DNA of 64,000 nucleotides from Diplodia intermedia (GCA_021495925.1 JAKEKT010000056.1:124001-188000), one strand, 5' to 3'. Shown: positions 53,541-64,000, counted from the stretch's first letter. Notes: generated by a model from the sequence alone, not told the origin. Numbers and translations are program-made.

Positions 53541-54085
53541 GGTTCTTTTTATGCGCTTGAGATGTTGGGACTTGACAGTTGTGGAAGGAGTGGCCGTACG
53601 TGAAGATATGCTTTTCTACAAGTGACTTGATTATGGCTGGATATGAAAACTAAGCTGTAGTGTTTGGTTGTTTTGAACCATCAACGTTGAACAGGGAATG
53701 CTCTTGGGGCTGTAGAGTTGAGGAGGTAGAGTTATCACGCAGCCGGCAGACATCACATCTGACATCAAGTCACTCACTCTTGCGCATAAAAGCAATTTAA
53801 TTTTCATCTAAGAGAGAGTGCCAGCAATTGTGCTGGTCAATGTCTTGGGCAATGCCGAAGAACCTTCAGTCGGCCTGTAGTATGACATCTTTCAAGATGT
53901 CAGCCATGATTTTTGTAGCTAGAGCAGCCGTGAAGATATAGTCGTGAAGAGCTGCTCTCCATCGAGTGACTTGGTTCTGACCGGATATACTCCAGCTTTG
54001 CAGTGTCTGGTTAGTTCGTACCAACCGAGTCGAACGGCCTGTCGTTCTTGTCTGGCCCCCCGCTTACAGGTACAACCACCACCAA
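53541..54085. other. Intergenic, convergent 3' ends, with a diverged direct repeat
   Basis: Two stretches (about 53580-53690 and 53915-54025) share the order GTGAAGATAT, GAGTGACTTG or AAGTGACTTG, GGATAT, AGTGTTTGGTT or AGTGTCTGGTT. Between them lies a perfect 8-bp hairpin GACATCTT-TC-AAGATGTC (53884-53901). No gene is seen. Confidence 0.45.
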
Positions 54086-54977
54086 CTAATCCTTGTTGAG
54101 CGCCTGGAGTACCTCGACGAGGGTTTCCAACTTCTCCTCCGCATGTTCTTGGATCTTGAAGACCTCTCCGGCGGTGTCCTTGTACATGCGAGTCGCAAGG
54201 AGCTTGGCCGCGTCAACGTCCGCAATCTCTCCGTACGTCGACATGATGGCAACCACTTCCTGAGGCACCTTGTCGTCGTCCAGGGATCCCTTCAGTGCCG
54301 CGGTATGGGCCCGACTGGATTCGGCGATCTCGGCCAACTTGACCGCCTCCAACTTCAACCAGGCCTTGAGCATTTCATCCAATAAAGGCATAGCCGGAAC
54401 TCGACCAATTACGTGGTCCACTATATCCATGGCCTTCCGAGCGAGGTCACCCGCTCCAACGGTGCCGTATTTTCCGCTGTCGATTTGCCACACCACCGCG
54501 GCCATGAAAGCGCGAATCTGTTGGGGCACGAGAGTCAATCCGGCCTCGCGCAAGCCCTGTGTCACGAATTGAAGGTGAGCCGGCTTGAGCGACCACTCGC
54601 GGGCTTCGGGCACCATGACCTGAAATCCACGATCAGCACATGCATACATCGAGTCACTCGTTCATGCAACTCACACAAAATTCCTCGTGCGCGCCCTCAC
54701 TCTCTTCTTCCGTCAGGCCCTCATCGCCGCACGCCAGCTTGTACAGCATCCTGTTTCCGCAGAAGACAGCCTTTTCCATATTGCTCTTAGCCAGATCCAT
54801 CGCTTGCTTCAGGAACTTGCGGTCCTTCGTCTCTTGGTATGTGGCGATTAGAGCCATCAACTCCGTTGACATTGACTTCGACGAGACGTCGGAATGGGCC
54901 GTGTCTTGAACTGGCGCCGGTCCGTTGGTGTCGCCGTTCTCCGTCGGATCGCGTGCCTTTTCGCTCTGAGAAGTCAT
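54086..54977 (-). CDS. Conserved-looking helical protein of unknown function, 278 aa
   Basis: Two exons: 54977-54675 and 54619-54086. The 55-bp intron has donor GTGAGT, branch GCTGAT and acceptor TTTCAG. The N terminus (about 35 residues) is polar. The rest is predicted mainly helical, with heptad-like segments (ELMALIATYQETKDRKFLKQ, LKLEAVKLAEIAESSRAHTA, VFKIQEHAEEKLETLVEVLQ). No signal peptide or membrane helix is seen. MTSQSEKARD is the first ATG of the frame. I recognise no family. Balanced composition, a clean splice and a stop at the expected place argue that it is real. Confidence 0.72.
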
Positions 54978-55403
54978 GTTGAGCTGGCTTGATCGAGTCA
55001 CTTGTACGTCTCGTGGTTAGCGTGGGTCTTCAGGTGAGGCGCACGGACAGGAAGGCGTGAAGAGTAGATGTGAGTGAAGTGTTGTATGAAGTTGAGGTGC
55101 GCGATTGAGAGTACGTACAACAAGTACCTTCTTGTGTCGCTGTGGACGTCGTTCACGTAGAGCGCAGACGGGGTGTAGGCGCTGAGCAATGCTTGAGGCG
55201 CGTAGTGGGTTGGGAGGCGCCGGATGGGGGTTGAGTCTTTGGGTGGCGATGTTGTAGAGTTGATGGGGGAGGCGGTCGCCTGGCGGAGTTTTATACCCTT
55301 CCTTTTTGTTCCTTCCTTTCCTGGGACGGCAGCTGCGGAAGGAGGAACGAGGAAGGAGCGAAGCGGTCATGCGGGCCAGGTGAGAGCGCTACACTTATTC
55401 AGT

Positions 55404-55482
55404 AGGCAGTGGAATCCGATATCTGGACATGTATGTCCAAATTTCAGACTCACATTTACGTCGACGCATTAGATTCAGCTGC
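55404..55482. repeat. Palindromic repeat family, copy 11
   Basis: Starts GGCAGTGGAATCCGATATC and ends TTAGATTCAGCTGCC, with inner boxes TCTGGACATG and CACATTTACGTCGACG. Confidence 0.8.
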
Positions 55483-55552
55483 CTGCGGAAGAGCTCTATA
55501 CAATTGACCATCAGCAGACTTTCCAAAAATACTACGAGCACCAATCCTATGT

Positions 55553-55632
55553 GTGTAGTGGAATTCAATGTCTGGATATATATATCCGCATTCAAAAGCT
55601 CACACTTACGTCCCCGTATTAGATTCAACTAC
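55553..55632. repeat. Palindromic repeat family, copy 12
   Basis: Starts TGTAGTGGAATTCAATGTC and ends TTAGATTCAACTACA, with inner boxes TCTGGATATA and CACACTTACGTCCCCG. Confidence 0.8.
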
Positions 55633-55715
55633 ACCCTAGAGTCATCGACATCCAGGTTGCAGTAACAGAAGCTTGGGCTCCACGACGGGCATCCTACACT
55701 CTTGATACGTGGGCA

Positions 55716-55765
55716 AACAAATCCAGTATCCGGACATAGATGTAGATCTTAAACGTATCTTACAT
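55716..55765. repeat. Palindromic repeat family, partial copy 13
   Basis: Left arm only: AAATCCAGTATCCGGACATA, GATGTAGATC and a TTAAACG centre. It runs directly into copy 14. Confidence 0.6.
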
Positions 55766-55766
55766 T

Positions 55767-55845
55767 GGCAGTCGAATGCAATATCCAGACGCATTCATAC
55801 GCATTTAAGACTTATTTCTACGTCCGGATAATCGACTCAACCACG
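55767..55845. repeat. Palindromic repeat family, copy 14
   Basis: Starts GGCAGTCGAATGCAATATC and ends GATAATCGACTCAACCAC, with a CATTTAAGAC centre and TCTACGTCCGGAT on the right arm. Confidence 0.8.
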
Positions 55846-56904
55846 TCCATAAGTAGGGTGAAACAGACCCCGCCTGGTGAGATCATCTCTTCCATCACCC
55901 GCTGAGAGGATGCTCCTCGTCGCATTTGCAGGACGGTAAATCTGGACATAGCCGGGGGAGCTGAAGGCGCAGCTACATACCTCAGCGAGACAGACCGCTG
56001 AGCCAATTTTTCAAAGCCAGCGGCGGCATGTAGCGGTCGGACGTCACCTCTCCGTTGGCCCTCAACGACCACTCCTCCTCCTCCGCCACCAGAGCACACG
56101 CACCACGAACGAACAAAACACGCAATCACAACACCTGAGCAAAACAAACCCCACAGAGAAAAATCTTCATTGCTACCCTCCCCACCACACATCCACGCAG
56201 CAGAAGCAGCATCTATTAAAAAAGAAAAAAGCCCCCCCTCCCCCGCATCATCTCCCAGGAGAACGAACCGGCCTGTTCCCAAAGACTCTGAGTCTCCATA
56301 GCGACCACAACCACCACCCTTTCTATCGTTGAAGCTAACAAAGGTAACCTCCCATCCATCCATCCCCTTTTCATCGCCGGTGCATGAGTGAGCAGCTCCC
56401 TCCAGATCTCACGTCTTGTTTGAGACTCAAAAACCGCCGCCGCAATGAGATGATGTGTTGCACAATGTAAAGCCACCACCAGCATCCCCCTTCTCCCTTT
56501 TTCTCAATCTAATTCCCTTTCGTCGTTGAAAAGCATACTCCGTGTCGCTCCACCCCACCGAAGAACAAGAAAAGAGAAACCACGTAGAGCATGACGGTCG
56601 GCGTGGGAGCAGTCGGTCGAGATAGAGAGAGAGCGCGAGAGAGGCGGGTGAAGGCAAGGATCAGATGAACGAAGCATGTCTAGAGACCTAGGATCATCCC
56701 AAGGTGTGCGGAAGCCCTATAAGCCGTGATAAGAACGCCAAAGTGGTATTGAGTTTTCTTTTCGTAGTGGATGGAAGGAGGAGGAGGAGGTACGGAGAGG
56801 GGAAAAGCAAGGCAGGCTCCCGTAAGAAGAGCCCCTCCCAATCGTAGTAGCCGCGAAAATGATGATGGTCCAGCAAAGTGTGTTGTCGTCGGCGCGCTCT
56901 CTCG

Positions 56905-59034
56905 TCACTTGCTGGGGGTTAAGCTAACGCCCTTGATGCGCTTAGCAAGTCGTTCGCTGTCGGATGCCGAGTTGTTTGTTGACGAGGATTGAGACTGACC
57001 ACCGCCGTTGCCACCGCTACCCGCGCCGCTCGCAGCTTCCATCTTGCGCTTGCGGCTGGTGGGCGGCCCTGACGGAGTCGATGAAGAAGGGGCAAAGGAT
57101 TGAGAATGCGTGCGCTTGGATGGTTGCTCACCAGTCTCTTGAAGGATTGCCATCAGCGTCGCCCAACCTGGCGTGTGCTGAAGCTGAGATCCCTCGGATA
57201 CATCGTGTTCTGCTGCAACCCGACACAGCAATGCCTCCTCGTCCTGCAGAAACCACGTTAGCTCAAACACTATGCCATACTGAAGTGCACATTACCTTGC
57301 CCAGAATGCCCAACCCGTGGACGAAGGTCAGAAGATGGAAGTCGGCAACTTGGCCGATGCTCGTGGGATCGGAGAGCTTGGGACCGCCAGACTTGGCATT
57401 CAACTGCTTCGAAAGCGCCGTGACTTCCTGGCTGATGCCTACGACCTCTCTGTTTTCGACAGGGAATCCTGTTGCTGCGAACTTGGGGTTGGGGTTGGTT
57501 GGGAAACCGTGAGTAAGAGTGACGAAGAGGTACTCCACAGGGAAGGCTGGTTTTGCGTTCTCCTGCACATTGGCGCCGTATTCATTGACCCGACGGTAGA
57601 AGACCTCGGGAATGTAGCGGGAGCGGCCAAGCTTGTTCTCTTCCTCCTCATTCTGCACCAACATCACAGTCGGATCTGCCGATGGCTCGATGATATCCGC
57701 CTTGACCATCTCTACTGCCGTGTTTGATGCCTGGTACGCGGAGATAGCAATCTGGCCTTCGTCATCCCCACTCACGATGCAAGTGACGAAGTTGGAGCCA
57801 AAGCGACCAGTCTCGCTCCACTTCGACGGCCGGGGGAACTTCGCCTGGTATCTTGCAGCGAAACACGTTTCCAGCGAGGAGAGGAAGTAGGAGTCCGCGT
57901 GTCGTTTGCAGATGACGGAGCCATCGCCTGCACCTGCGTCCAGCAAATCCGTGAAGATCACACCAATTCTTTCCAAGCCGCACAACCGTGCAACTTCGTC
58001 GACCTCCTTTTCGTTGTCCCAGTCATTGAGTGAGATGCCATCCATTTCCCCCACCTGAGGCGGCTCGTATATCGCTTCCACGACGGCCTTAGTTCCCAGA
58101 GGGACCTCGGTGTATTCCTCGTACTTGCCGTACAGGAAACCTAATCTCTGGCACCCAGATGTCCGCCAGAAGTCCAAGAGCGTGTTGATGAGGTCGGGAG
58201 ACGCGAATTCGACGTGGTCTACCATCCGGAACTGCTGTGGCTGCAGCGAGATGGCGCTGGGCTGACACTTGCTGCAGATACCTTCGGGCCACGGGGCATG
58301 GCCGGAAGGGCAGTCGGCGCGCACGCGGTAGAAGGGTTCGCTGAGCGGGGGCATGTAGGAGCTGCCGGACTCGGGCTTGTTCTTGCCGGCGTTGACCTTG
58401 CGGAGGTACGAGTGGAACGACAGGTGCTTGATCTTCTTCTCGGCCAGGTAGCCGGCATCGTAAGGCTCGAGCGGCATGCAGTAGTCGCACATGCCCTTGG
58501 GGCCGTGCCTGCACATCTTCTGGTCCTTGGGCCTTGTGATTTTGCCATCGAGCTTATCTAACCGGTCGTCGAGCGGCGACTGCTTGATCACCTCCCACGG
58601 CCGCTTGATGAGCTTCGCGGCGCCGATGGGCACGGTCGGCATGTCGGCGGCAGCGATGGGCTTTCCGCTGAGGCGGGCGGCGGTGGTTGCGGGAACGTCG
58701 GCATGTCCGTTTGTCTCGGATTTCTGCTCTTCGTAGTCAATGTACACCTGAGAGCCGTGACTGCAATGGCACGGGTTAGAGCTGTGGGAAAAAGAAAGCA
58801 GCTGGCAAGAGCGTATCCATACCTGAGTCCGACGCGCTCGAAAGTCACGCCCTTCAAAGTCTCGAGCTTCCGAGCGGACGTCTTATCCTGCGGCTTCGGC
58901 GAGATGGTGACGGAAGAGAGGTCGGTATTGGGAGGCAGCCTCTCGACAATCTGCGAGGCTACAGTGGTGAAATCATCCTTGGCGTCGACGGTGAGGCGGA
59001 ACTGGCCGTTACGGCTTTGGAAGCGGAGTATCAT
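56905..59034 (-). CDS. NPL4: NPL4, Cdc48/p97-Ufd1 cofactor, 671 aa
   Basis: Ubiquitin-binding adaptor that, with Ufd1, guides Cdc48 to ubiquitylated proteins, notably in ER-associated degradation. Three exons: 59034-58823, 58760-57296 and 57243-56905 (introns 62 and 52 bp). The N-terminal ubiquitin-like domain (MILRFQSRNGQFRLTVDAKD) is followed by the NPL4 zinc-finger region with CRHGPKGMCDYC (about 154-165) and CPSGHAPWPEGICSKCQPS. The MPN-like NPL4 domain has DHVEFASPDLINTLLDFW, GCQRLGFLYGKYEEYTEVPL, ERIGVIFTDLLDAGAGDGSV and EYLFVTLTHGFPTNPNPKFA. After the last intron the tail is Ser/Gly-rich with a basic SRKRKME and RLAKRIKGV, which could be a nuclear signal. Start codons of NPL4 and SEC66 are 519 bp apart and divergent. 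Confidence 0.95.
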
Positions 59035-59553
59035 GGTGGCGGCGCGCGCAGCGGGGTGGCTGCGGATGCTGGACGGGCGGCGGTCGACTTCAAAAGCTTA
59101 TCGGCGGCGGTGACGGGGCGAACGAGGACAAGCGAAGCTGCGCGTGGGAGCTATCCGGGGCGGATCGCGGTCGTAAGCGGGAGTCTGGGGGGTTGCGCGA
59201 AGTGACGGGGAAGCTCTTGGAAGCAGGCAGGTAGTCGTGCGGCGGGTGAGCTTCTCGAGCTAGCGACTCGCGTGCTACGTCAAGGCCGGCCGGTCGGCTT
59301 TTCCCCGGACGCGCGGGTCGACACGTTTCCTTACAAGTCACTACTTTCTCCAAACGAGCTCTCTCCCGCTGCACAACGCTGCGTCCTCGCGCCTGCCGTC
59401 AGCCACTCGTTCTGCCCCCGTCCGCCTGTGATGCGCCTGTGAGACCGCGACCCGTCCACAGCTGCCTCGACAACACCAGTCCCCGCCGACGCCGATTCGA
59501 CCCACGTCAATCAACAGCAACCTCGCGTCAAACCACAACCCACCGCCGCAAAC
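59035..59553. promoter_or_regulatory. Divergent promoter region NPL4 / SEC66
   Basis: 519 bp between outward-facing start codons, holding both promoters. Two genes of ER protein handling share it. No specific motif is claimed. Confidence 0.5.
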
Positions 59554-60354
59554 ATGGTTGACTGGATCTCGCTCGCGGTGCCCTTCGCCTACCTGGGCCT
59601 GCTCATCGGCTCCATGGCCACCTTCTCGCACCTGTACCGCGCCCGCAAGGCCTCGCGCGCCGCGTCGCTGGCGCCCTGGTTCGGCGCGCACACCACCCGC
59701 AACATCTACCTCTCGTTGCTGCACATCGAGCAGCCCAAGGTGCCCGACTCGGTCCTCAAGGCCGCCCTCCTGCGCCGCGCCGTCGAGGACATCCACCGCA
59801 TCGTCGAGATCCGCAACGCCAAGCAAGCCCTGCAGTCGCTGCTGCAGCGCGGCAGCGTCGGCGACGACCTGTGGCAGCGTTTCCAGCGCGCCGAAAAGGA
59901 GATTGAGGCCGAGCTGCGCGACGTCGTGCAAGAAGTGCGTTTTCTCTCCTCCCAATGCCACGTTCCTTGTTTAAATCCAAAAACTAACATTGCTGCTCCC
60001 CAGGCCAACGCCTTCGCCCCCAACTGGGGCCAGACCATCTTCCAGAACGCGTCCGAGGTCGCCCAGAACCAGATCCTCAAGGCCCGCGTCGAGGAGCTGC
60101 AGGCCCAGACGGCCAACGAGAAGGCCTGGTGGGAGAAGAAGCGCGGCGCCATCCGCTCCGAGTTCATGAAGGAGCTGGGCGCCGACGAGGGCACCGCCGC
60201 CGCCGCCGCCGGCGGCGTTCAGACCAAGGGCAGCGACGATGACGCCGTGCTCGTCGACAACGCCTCCACCACCGGCTCCATGTCCAGACCGAGCACCGCC
60301 GGCTCCATGGTCTCCGGCACGAGCTCCAAGAAGAGGGGCAAGGGCAGGAAATAG
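59554..60354 (+). CDS. SEC66: Sec66/Sec71, post-translational translocation subunit, 243 aa
   Basis: Subunit of the Sec62/63 complex, which brings proteins post-translationally to the ER Sec61 channel. Two exons: 59554-59934 and 60004-60354. The 69-bp intron has branch ACTAAC and acceptor CCCCAG. Features are a single N-terminal membrane helix (ISLAVPFAYLGLLIGSMATF), the family block SLAPWFGAHTTRNIYLSLLH, VPDSVLKAALLRRAVEDIHR, NAKQALQSLLQRGSVGDDLW and WGQTIFQNASEVAQNQILKA. The end is Ser/Gly-rich with a basic SSKKRGKGRK. The length suits fungal Sec66. Confidence 0.92.
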   Translation: MVDWISLAVPFAYLGLLIGSMATFSHLYRARKASRAASLAPWFGAHTTRNIYLSLLHIEQPKVPDSVLKAALLRRAVEDIHRIVEIRNAKQALQSLLQRGSVGDDLWQRFQRAEKEIEAELRDVVQEVRFLSSQCHVPCLNPKTNIAAPQANAFAPNWGQTIFQNASEVAQNQILKARVEELQAQTANEKAWWEKKRGAIRSEFMKELGADEGTAAAAAGGVQTKGSDDDAVLVDNASTTGSMSRPSTAGSMVSGTSSKKRGKGRK

Positions 60355-61066
60355 ACGGCGCGTTTGCGTGCCGTCCGCCGTGTCGGGGTGTGTCGTCGAG
60401 GAGAGAGAGGGATTTCAAAGCATTGCGGGCGCGAGGCGTTTGGTGGGGGTTCGCATTTGCGATATCAGGCATGTTACACATGCCACATTACTTAGGCAGT
60501 ATCTTAGGTGCATTGCAGTGGGTGAAAAAAGAAATTGGCCCCGCTCGCATATCCTTCACACAAAAAGTGCATTGTTTCCGTGGGTCGTTGAATGCAAGAT
60601 CTGGCCGCATTCGTGCATTTTCAAAAGTAGCATCTTCGTCCAGATGTTGGATTTTGACTGCCTACGTAGGAAAACCGGTAGCGTCGTTGATGCCCGGGCT
60701 CAATTCTTCTTTCACCGTGGTGGCATCATTTATTGTAGGAAAGGAAAGAAAAAAAGCTGTAGTTCTGTACCAACCCTGGAATTTCGCAAAGACGCCAACC
60801 CATACAACCAGTGTTTGTACATGGAATTTGATCCACATAATGACCTCTCCGCAGCAGCATTCTCTAAACTTCTGCCTTCCACACGACCGCCGCGGGCAGT
60901 TGAGACGTTCGTCTGCTCGAAGAACAATGATCAAATATTTGATCGTGTGTTCGGACCAACGCTCGACTTCTAGCCCGCCTCACCAAACCCCCAAATACGG
61001 ATGTCCATCTCCTTCGTAAAACCGTTTCGTGCCCTCAAAAGTTGAGAGCGGGTGTTTCAGAGCTCC
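60355..61066. other. Intergenic, convergent 3' ends, with one palindromic repeat
   Basis: A repeat copy with its upstream AAAAAGAAATTGGCCC box starts about 165 bp after the SEC66 stop. The rest is AT-rich with no gene seen. Confidence 0.45.
60581..60664. repeat. Palindromic repeat family, copy 15
   Basis: Reads GTGGGTCGTTGAATGCAAG, ATCTGGCCGCATTCGTGC, CATTTTCAAAAG, TTCGTCCAGATGTTGGAT and TTGACTGCCTAC. Preceded at about 60526 by AAAAAGAAATTGGCCCCGCT. Confidence 0.8.
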
Positions 61067-62309
61067 TTAGCGTCTCGCCGAAGGGCCTGAGACACCAGCG
61101 CCAATGACGCTGGGAAGCTCCTCATTACCCATGGTGTAGAGCAAGCCAATGCCATAGCTGAGCATGAAAGCCATGGCAACGGCGAAGCCGGCGAACAGCC
61201 AGAAGGGCATGACGACGTCCTTTTTCTGGCAGGCGGGGCCGCCGTAGTAGGTCGTCTTCTTGCTGCCGTCGCTGTTGGTCTTGACCTGGGCCTCGCAGCG
61301 GCACGTGTAGCAGGCCTTGTTGTTGTCCGTGTCCATGTACTTCTTGAAGCACGAGCCGCGGCCGCTGCAGTCCTTGGTCGTCGACTCGCACGACTCCTTG
61401 GACGGGAAGCAGGCGGGCAGGATGCCTCTGATGACGGTGGCGTTGTTGGGGCTCTTCGGGGCCGCCGCCGTCTTGTTGACGCGCTGGATGAAGTCGCTCT
61501 CGGGGGCCTCCGAGAGGATGGCCTCGGGGCGCTTGCGCTCGGTCGCGGCGGACCGCTTGGGCACGTCGTACTGGCCCCAGGCATTCGGCGAACGCTTCAT
61601 AAAGTTGCCGGTGGTGGGCGGCATCACGGCGACAGTGAAGGGCCAGTTGGAGGCGCACAAATCGGCCAGCTCGCGGATGGTCGAGGAGTAGTCGCTGTTA
61701 TCCCGGTTGCGGATGTGGGCGATCAGGATACCATTGCTGAGTCTGGTCTCAACATCCTCGGGAATCTTGTCCAGAACGTCCTTGATCGCCTTGGGGACGG
61801 TGTTCTTGTTGGAGGCTCTGGCAGCAGAGGAAAGGTGCTCGGACTGGATCGTGAAGTCCTCAAGCAGACGCGAGGTGGCATCGGCGCCGGGGGTTTCGGA
61901 GAGAGAGAAGGATGCGGAGTCCAGAACTTTACCGGAACCATGTTAGTGACTGCAGATGATGTCCAGATAGATGCACCCTACCTGCCGTGTCCTTCACGCC
62001 CTCGACGACGAGCATAACGTGCTTGGCCTCATCGCCGAGCTGCTCATCATCAAAGAGTTGGTGTCGCGAGCCGCCAAAGTCGTTGATGTACTGGATGGTA
62101 TCGTCGTCGGCATGCTTCAAGCTGTGGTACTGCGAGAGGCCCAGCCTCTGCGCAAACACCAGGCGGGCGGTGTCGGGGCTCAGAGTGGGAGTCGATTGGC
62201 TACCGAGTGTCGGCGCGCCGAGGTCCTGGACGAAGACACGAGCCTGGGGAGCTGCTGCAGCGGCCAGGGCGAGCAGGGAAGAGGCGACGAAGCTGCCGGA
62301 CAGCCTCAT
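61067..62309 (-). CDS. DUF3844/Vps3844-like ER membrane protein, 395 aa
   Basis: Two exons: 62309-61982 and 61926-61067. The 55-bp intron has branch CACTAACA and a GTAAAG acceptor. N-terminal signal peptide (MRLSGSFVASSLLALAAAAA), then a luminal domain with LSQYHSLKHADDDTIQYIND. A Cys-rich, EGF-like block (CFPSKESCESTTKDCSGRGS, then CYTCRC and GGPACQKKD) sits just before one membrane helix (PFWLFAGFAVAMAFMLSYGI), and the cytosolic tail is short. This layout is that of the fungal DUF3844 family, linked by name to vacuolar protein sorting; the precise role is not established. Divergent from the gene at 62705, with 395 bp between start codons. Confidence 0.85.
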
Positions 62310-62704
62310 GATGGGTGGTTGGCGGATGTGAAGATGGATGTGGACTGGAACAGCTGCGAGCTGGCCGGGCGATGATGCTGGTTGCTGCAGTTGCAGCTGC
62401 CCGGGTGGAGCGGCGAAACAAGGCGCCGACGCCGGGTCGCAGTCGGGCGGGAGCTCATTCGGCGCGGGCCACCTGTGTTCATCATCCGCCCCAGCATCTT
62501 GTGAAGCCTCGCCGCCGCTTTCGCCGCCATAGTTATCTCTCCCCGACTTCGTCACCCTTCTCGTCCACCACCCCACTCGCCGGCACTGCGCCCGTTGCTG
62601 CCACAGACACCACTATACTTTCTCATCCATACGCATCGCGCGTCCCTCTCCGCGCGCTTCGTTCATGTCCGTCGCGACACAGCTCTCCGAGTCATTCCTT
62701 TCCC
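62310..62704. promoter_or_regulatory. Divergent promoter region
   Basis: 395 bp between the start codons of the minus-strand Vps3844-like gene and the plus-strand mitochondrial-looking gene. Confidence 0.5.
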
Positions 62705-64000
62705 ATGTTTAAGCCATCTGCCGTACGACCGCTGCGCGCCTTCCGCCACGTCGCCCCCGTCGTCCGTCGGCAACCATTTGCACCATTTGCGCGCCATGCC
62801 TCGACCCTGAACGCACCGCCTGTGCGCATCAAGCGCCGCTTCTTCACCTGGAAGTACGTCGCCCGGCTGAGTGGCTTCTCGGTCCGCTAGAACAGTGCTG
62901 ACACATGTTATTTCAGGCGCTTGCTAGCCGGAACAATTTACACGGGCGCCGCCTATACCTGGATGCTGCTCGTTATAGCGCCGTTATTCGAGGTTGTGGA
63001 CGAAGAAGAAGAAGGGGGAGAGGGCGAGGAGGAGGGAGACTGGGACGAGGACGAGGAATGGGACGACGATGCCCTATTCATTCCCCTAGGATGGGCGACG
63101 CCGGTGCCGCGCAGGTTCTACAGAGGTTCCGATCCGGAGTGGCAGGAGTTCAGAAAAGTCGCCCTCGACCAGAAGCGGCACGAGCAGATTCGCCGTATGT
63201 GCAGTGCACCTGATAGCTGGTGTGTGTTACTAACGTGTCACAGATAAGCTCGTGAGCCTGGTGCGCACTCACATCGCCCGCGATCCAGCTGCGAAACGTC
63301 TTGGCCATGTGGACATTACCAAGGGTCGGTATTGGCTCGATATCGTCTTTCCGGATGGTCCTCCTCAGGAATACGAACGTGCAGGGTGAGTTATCCCAGA
63401 CGTGTGGATTTGTTGAGATAATCGTGTTGCCGGACCCATGTTGGCATTGTCGAGAAGTCTCGCTGGATGTCAAACATCCAATACAAGCAACGGTCGTTGT
63501 CCGGACGTTTGATGTCAAACATAACACGAGGTCCTGCTGTCGGATTACTTTGAGGTTGCTTCTTGCGAATTCGAGTGCTAACGCTCTGCAGGATTGAGAT
63601 CGCCGATGATTACATTGCGTGGACGAGACGTCCTGTGGATCAGATCAACTACCAAAGACTGAAGCGGGCGCTCTGGCCCGTAGCTGTCGCTTCTGGAGCT
63701 CTGGCCAGCACACAGTACCTCTGGCACGTGCAGATGAACAAGCTTCGAGAGTGGATCGGCCTGAGCCCAAAGGTCGACCCCTCCATCGACGTCCTGGCAC
63801 GGCACCTGGAAGCCATGCAGCGGGCGAAACAAGAAGGTTCTAACCGCCCGCTCGCACCACCCCCGAACACGTCTGAACGGACCGTTGCCAGTGCTGACCC
63901 AAATGCGAACGCCAACGCAGCGGGCAAGACGGCGGCCGCAGAAAAGCACACCAACCTTCCAGAGTTCGAGCCCATTCCTCCACAATCAATTGCCTTGTCG
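62705..64000 (+). CDS. Fungal protein with mitochondrial presequence, function unknown; 3' end outside the window
   Basis: Four visible exons: 62705-62853, 62917-63194, 63244-63385 and 63592 to beyond 64000, with no stop reached. Introns are 63, 49 and 206 bp, with branch sites GCTGAC, ACTAAC and GCTAAC. The first 45 residues are Arg/Ala/Pro-rich and non-acidic (VRPLRAFRHVAPVVRRQPFA), like a mitochondrial presequence. A membrane helix (GTIYTGAAYTWMLLVIAPLF) is followed by a strongly acidic stretch of about 30 residues. A soluble part then has RYWLDIVFPDGPPQEYERAG and DDYIAWTRRPVDQINYQRLK, and a second hydrophobic segment follows (LWPVAVASGALASTQYLW). An inner-membrane protein is plausible. 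I do not recognise the family. Confidence 0.75.

Larger units (their letters stand above)
54978..56904. other. Intergenic with a cluster of palindromic repeats
   Basis: Contains the promoter of the minus-strand 54086-54977 gene and four repeat copies between 55404 and 55845. Beyond that is probable NPL4 3' flanking DNA (the minus-strand NPL4 stop is at 56905). Frames here are short and unconvincing. Confidence 0.45.

Noticed and set aside
61125..61658. Minus-strand frame of 177 codons inside the Vps3844-like gene, in another phase
   Set aside because: Shadow of exon 2; Arg/His/Gln-rich with no homology pattern.

Overview
The window is nuclear DNA of a filamentous ascomycete (Pezizomycotina). 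Genes carry short introns (mostly 49-90 bp) with GT/AG ends and CTAAC/CTGAC branch sites, coding DNA is GC-rich, and several products are fungal-specific families (VMA21, a DUF2406-like protein, a DUF3844/Vps3844-like protein, SEC66, kinase-ankyrin and HeLo-type proteins). A dothideomycete is likely, but the order is a guess. All exon structures were built by hand from splice signals and reading phase.

Layout. 1-9.4 kb: sugar transporter, mRNA exporter MEX67, ER thiol oxidase ERO1. 10-17.5 kb: a divergent pair made of a predicted active kinase with Sel1/ankyrin repeats (minus) and a HeLo-like/pseudokinase protein (plus). 17.5-21.4 kb: no supportable gene. 21.4 kb: a four-exon gene for a 69-residue secreted protein with 10 cysteines. 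23.2-28 kb: calnexin and methylmalonate-semialdehyde dehydrogenase. 28-33.9 kb: gene-poor accessory DNA with palindromic repeats, a 71-bp direct duplication and a chromodomain relic of Ty3/gypsy type. 33.9-41.4 kb: Fun30-type remodeller, VMA21 and the DUF2406-like protein. 41.4-46.4 kb: gene-poor. 46.4-53.5 kb: four co-directional metabolic genes (SnoaL-like, HpcH/HpaI aldolase-like, CoA Nudix hydrolase, histidine acid phosphatase). 54-64 kb: unknown helical protein, NPL4, SEC66, a Vps3844-like protein and a mitochondrial-looking protein cut by the window end.

Shared themes. ERO1, calnexin, NPL4, SEC66, VMA21 and the Vps3844-like protein all serve the ER or secretory pathway. They are spread among unrelated genes, so this is probably chance linkage.

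Three observations stand out. First, the kinase-ankyrin/HeLo-pseudokinase pair shares a 332-bp promoter and has the domain logic of RIPK-MLKL cell-death pairs. Second, the 10-cysteine secreted protein is invisible to simple ORF searches because its coding sequence is split into 114, 54, 12 and 30 nt. Third, at least 15 loci carry copies or fragments of a roughly 80-bp imperfect palindrome, often just downstream of stop codons and present in each gap of the 46-53 kb gene run.
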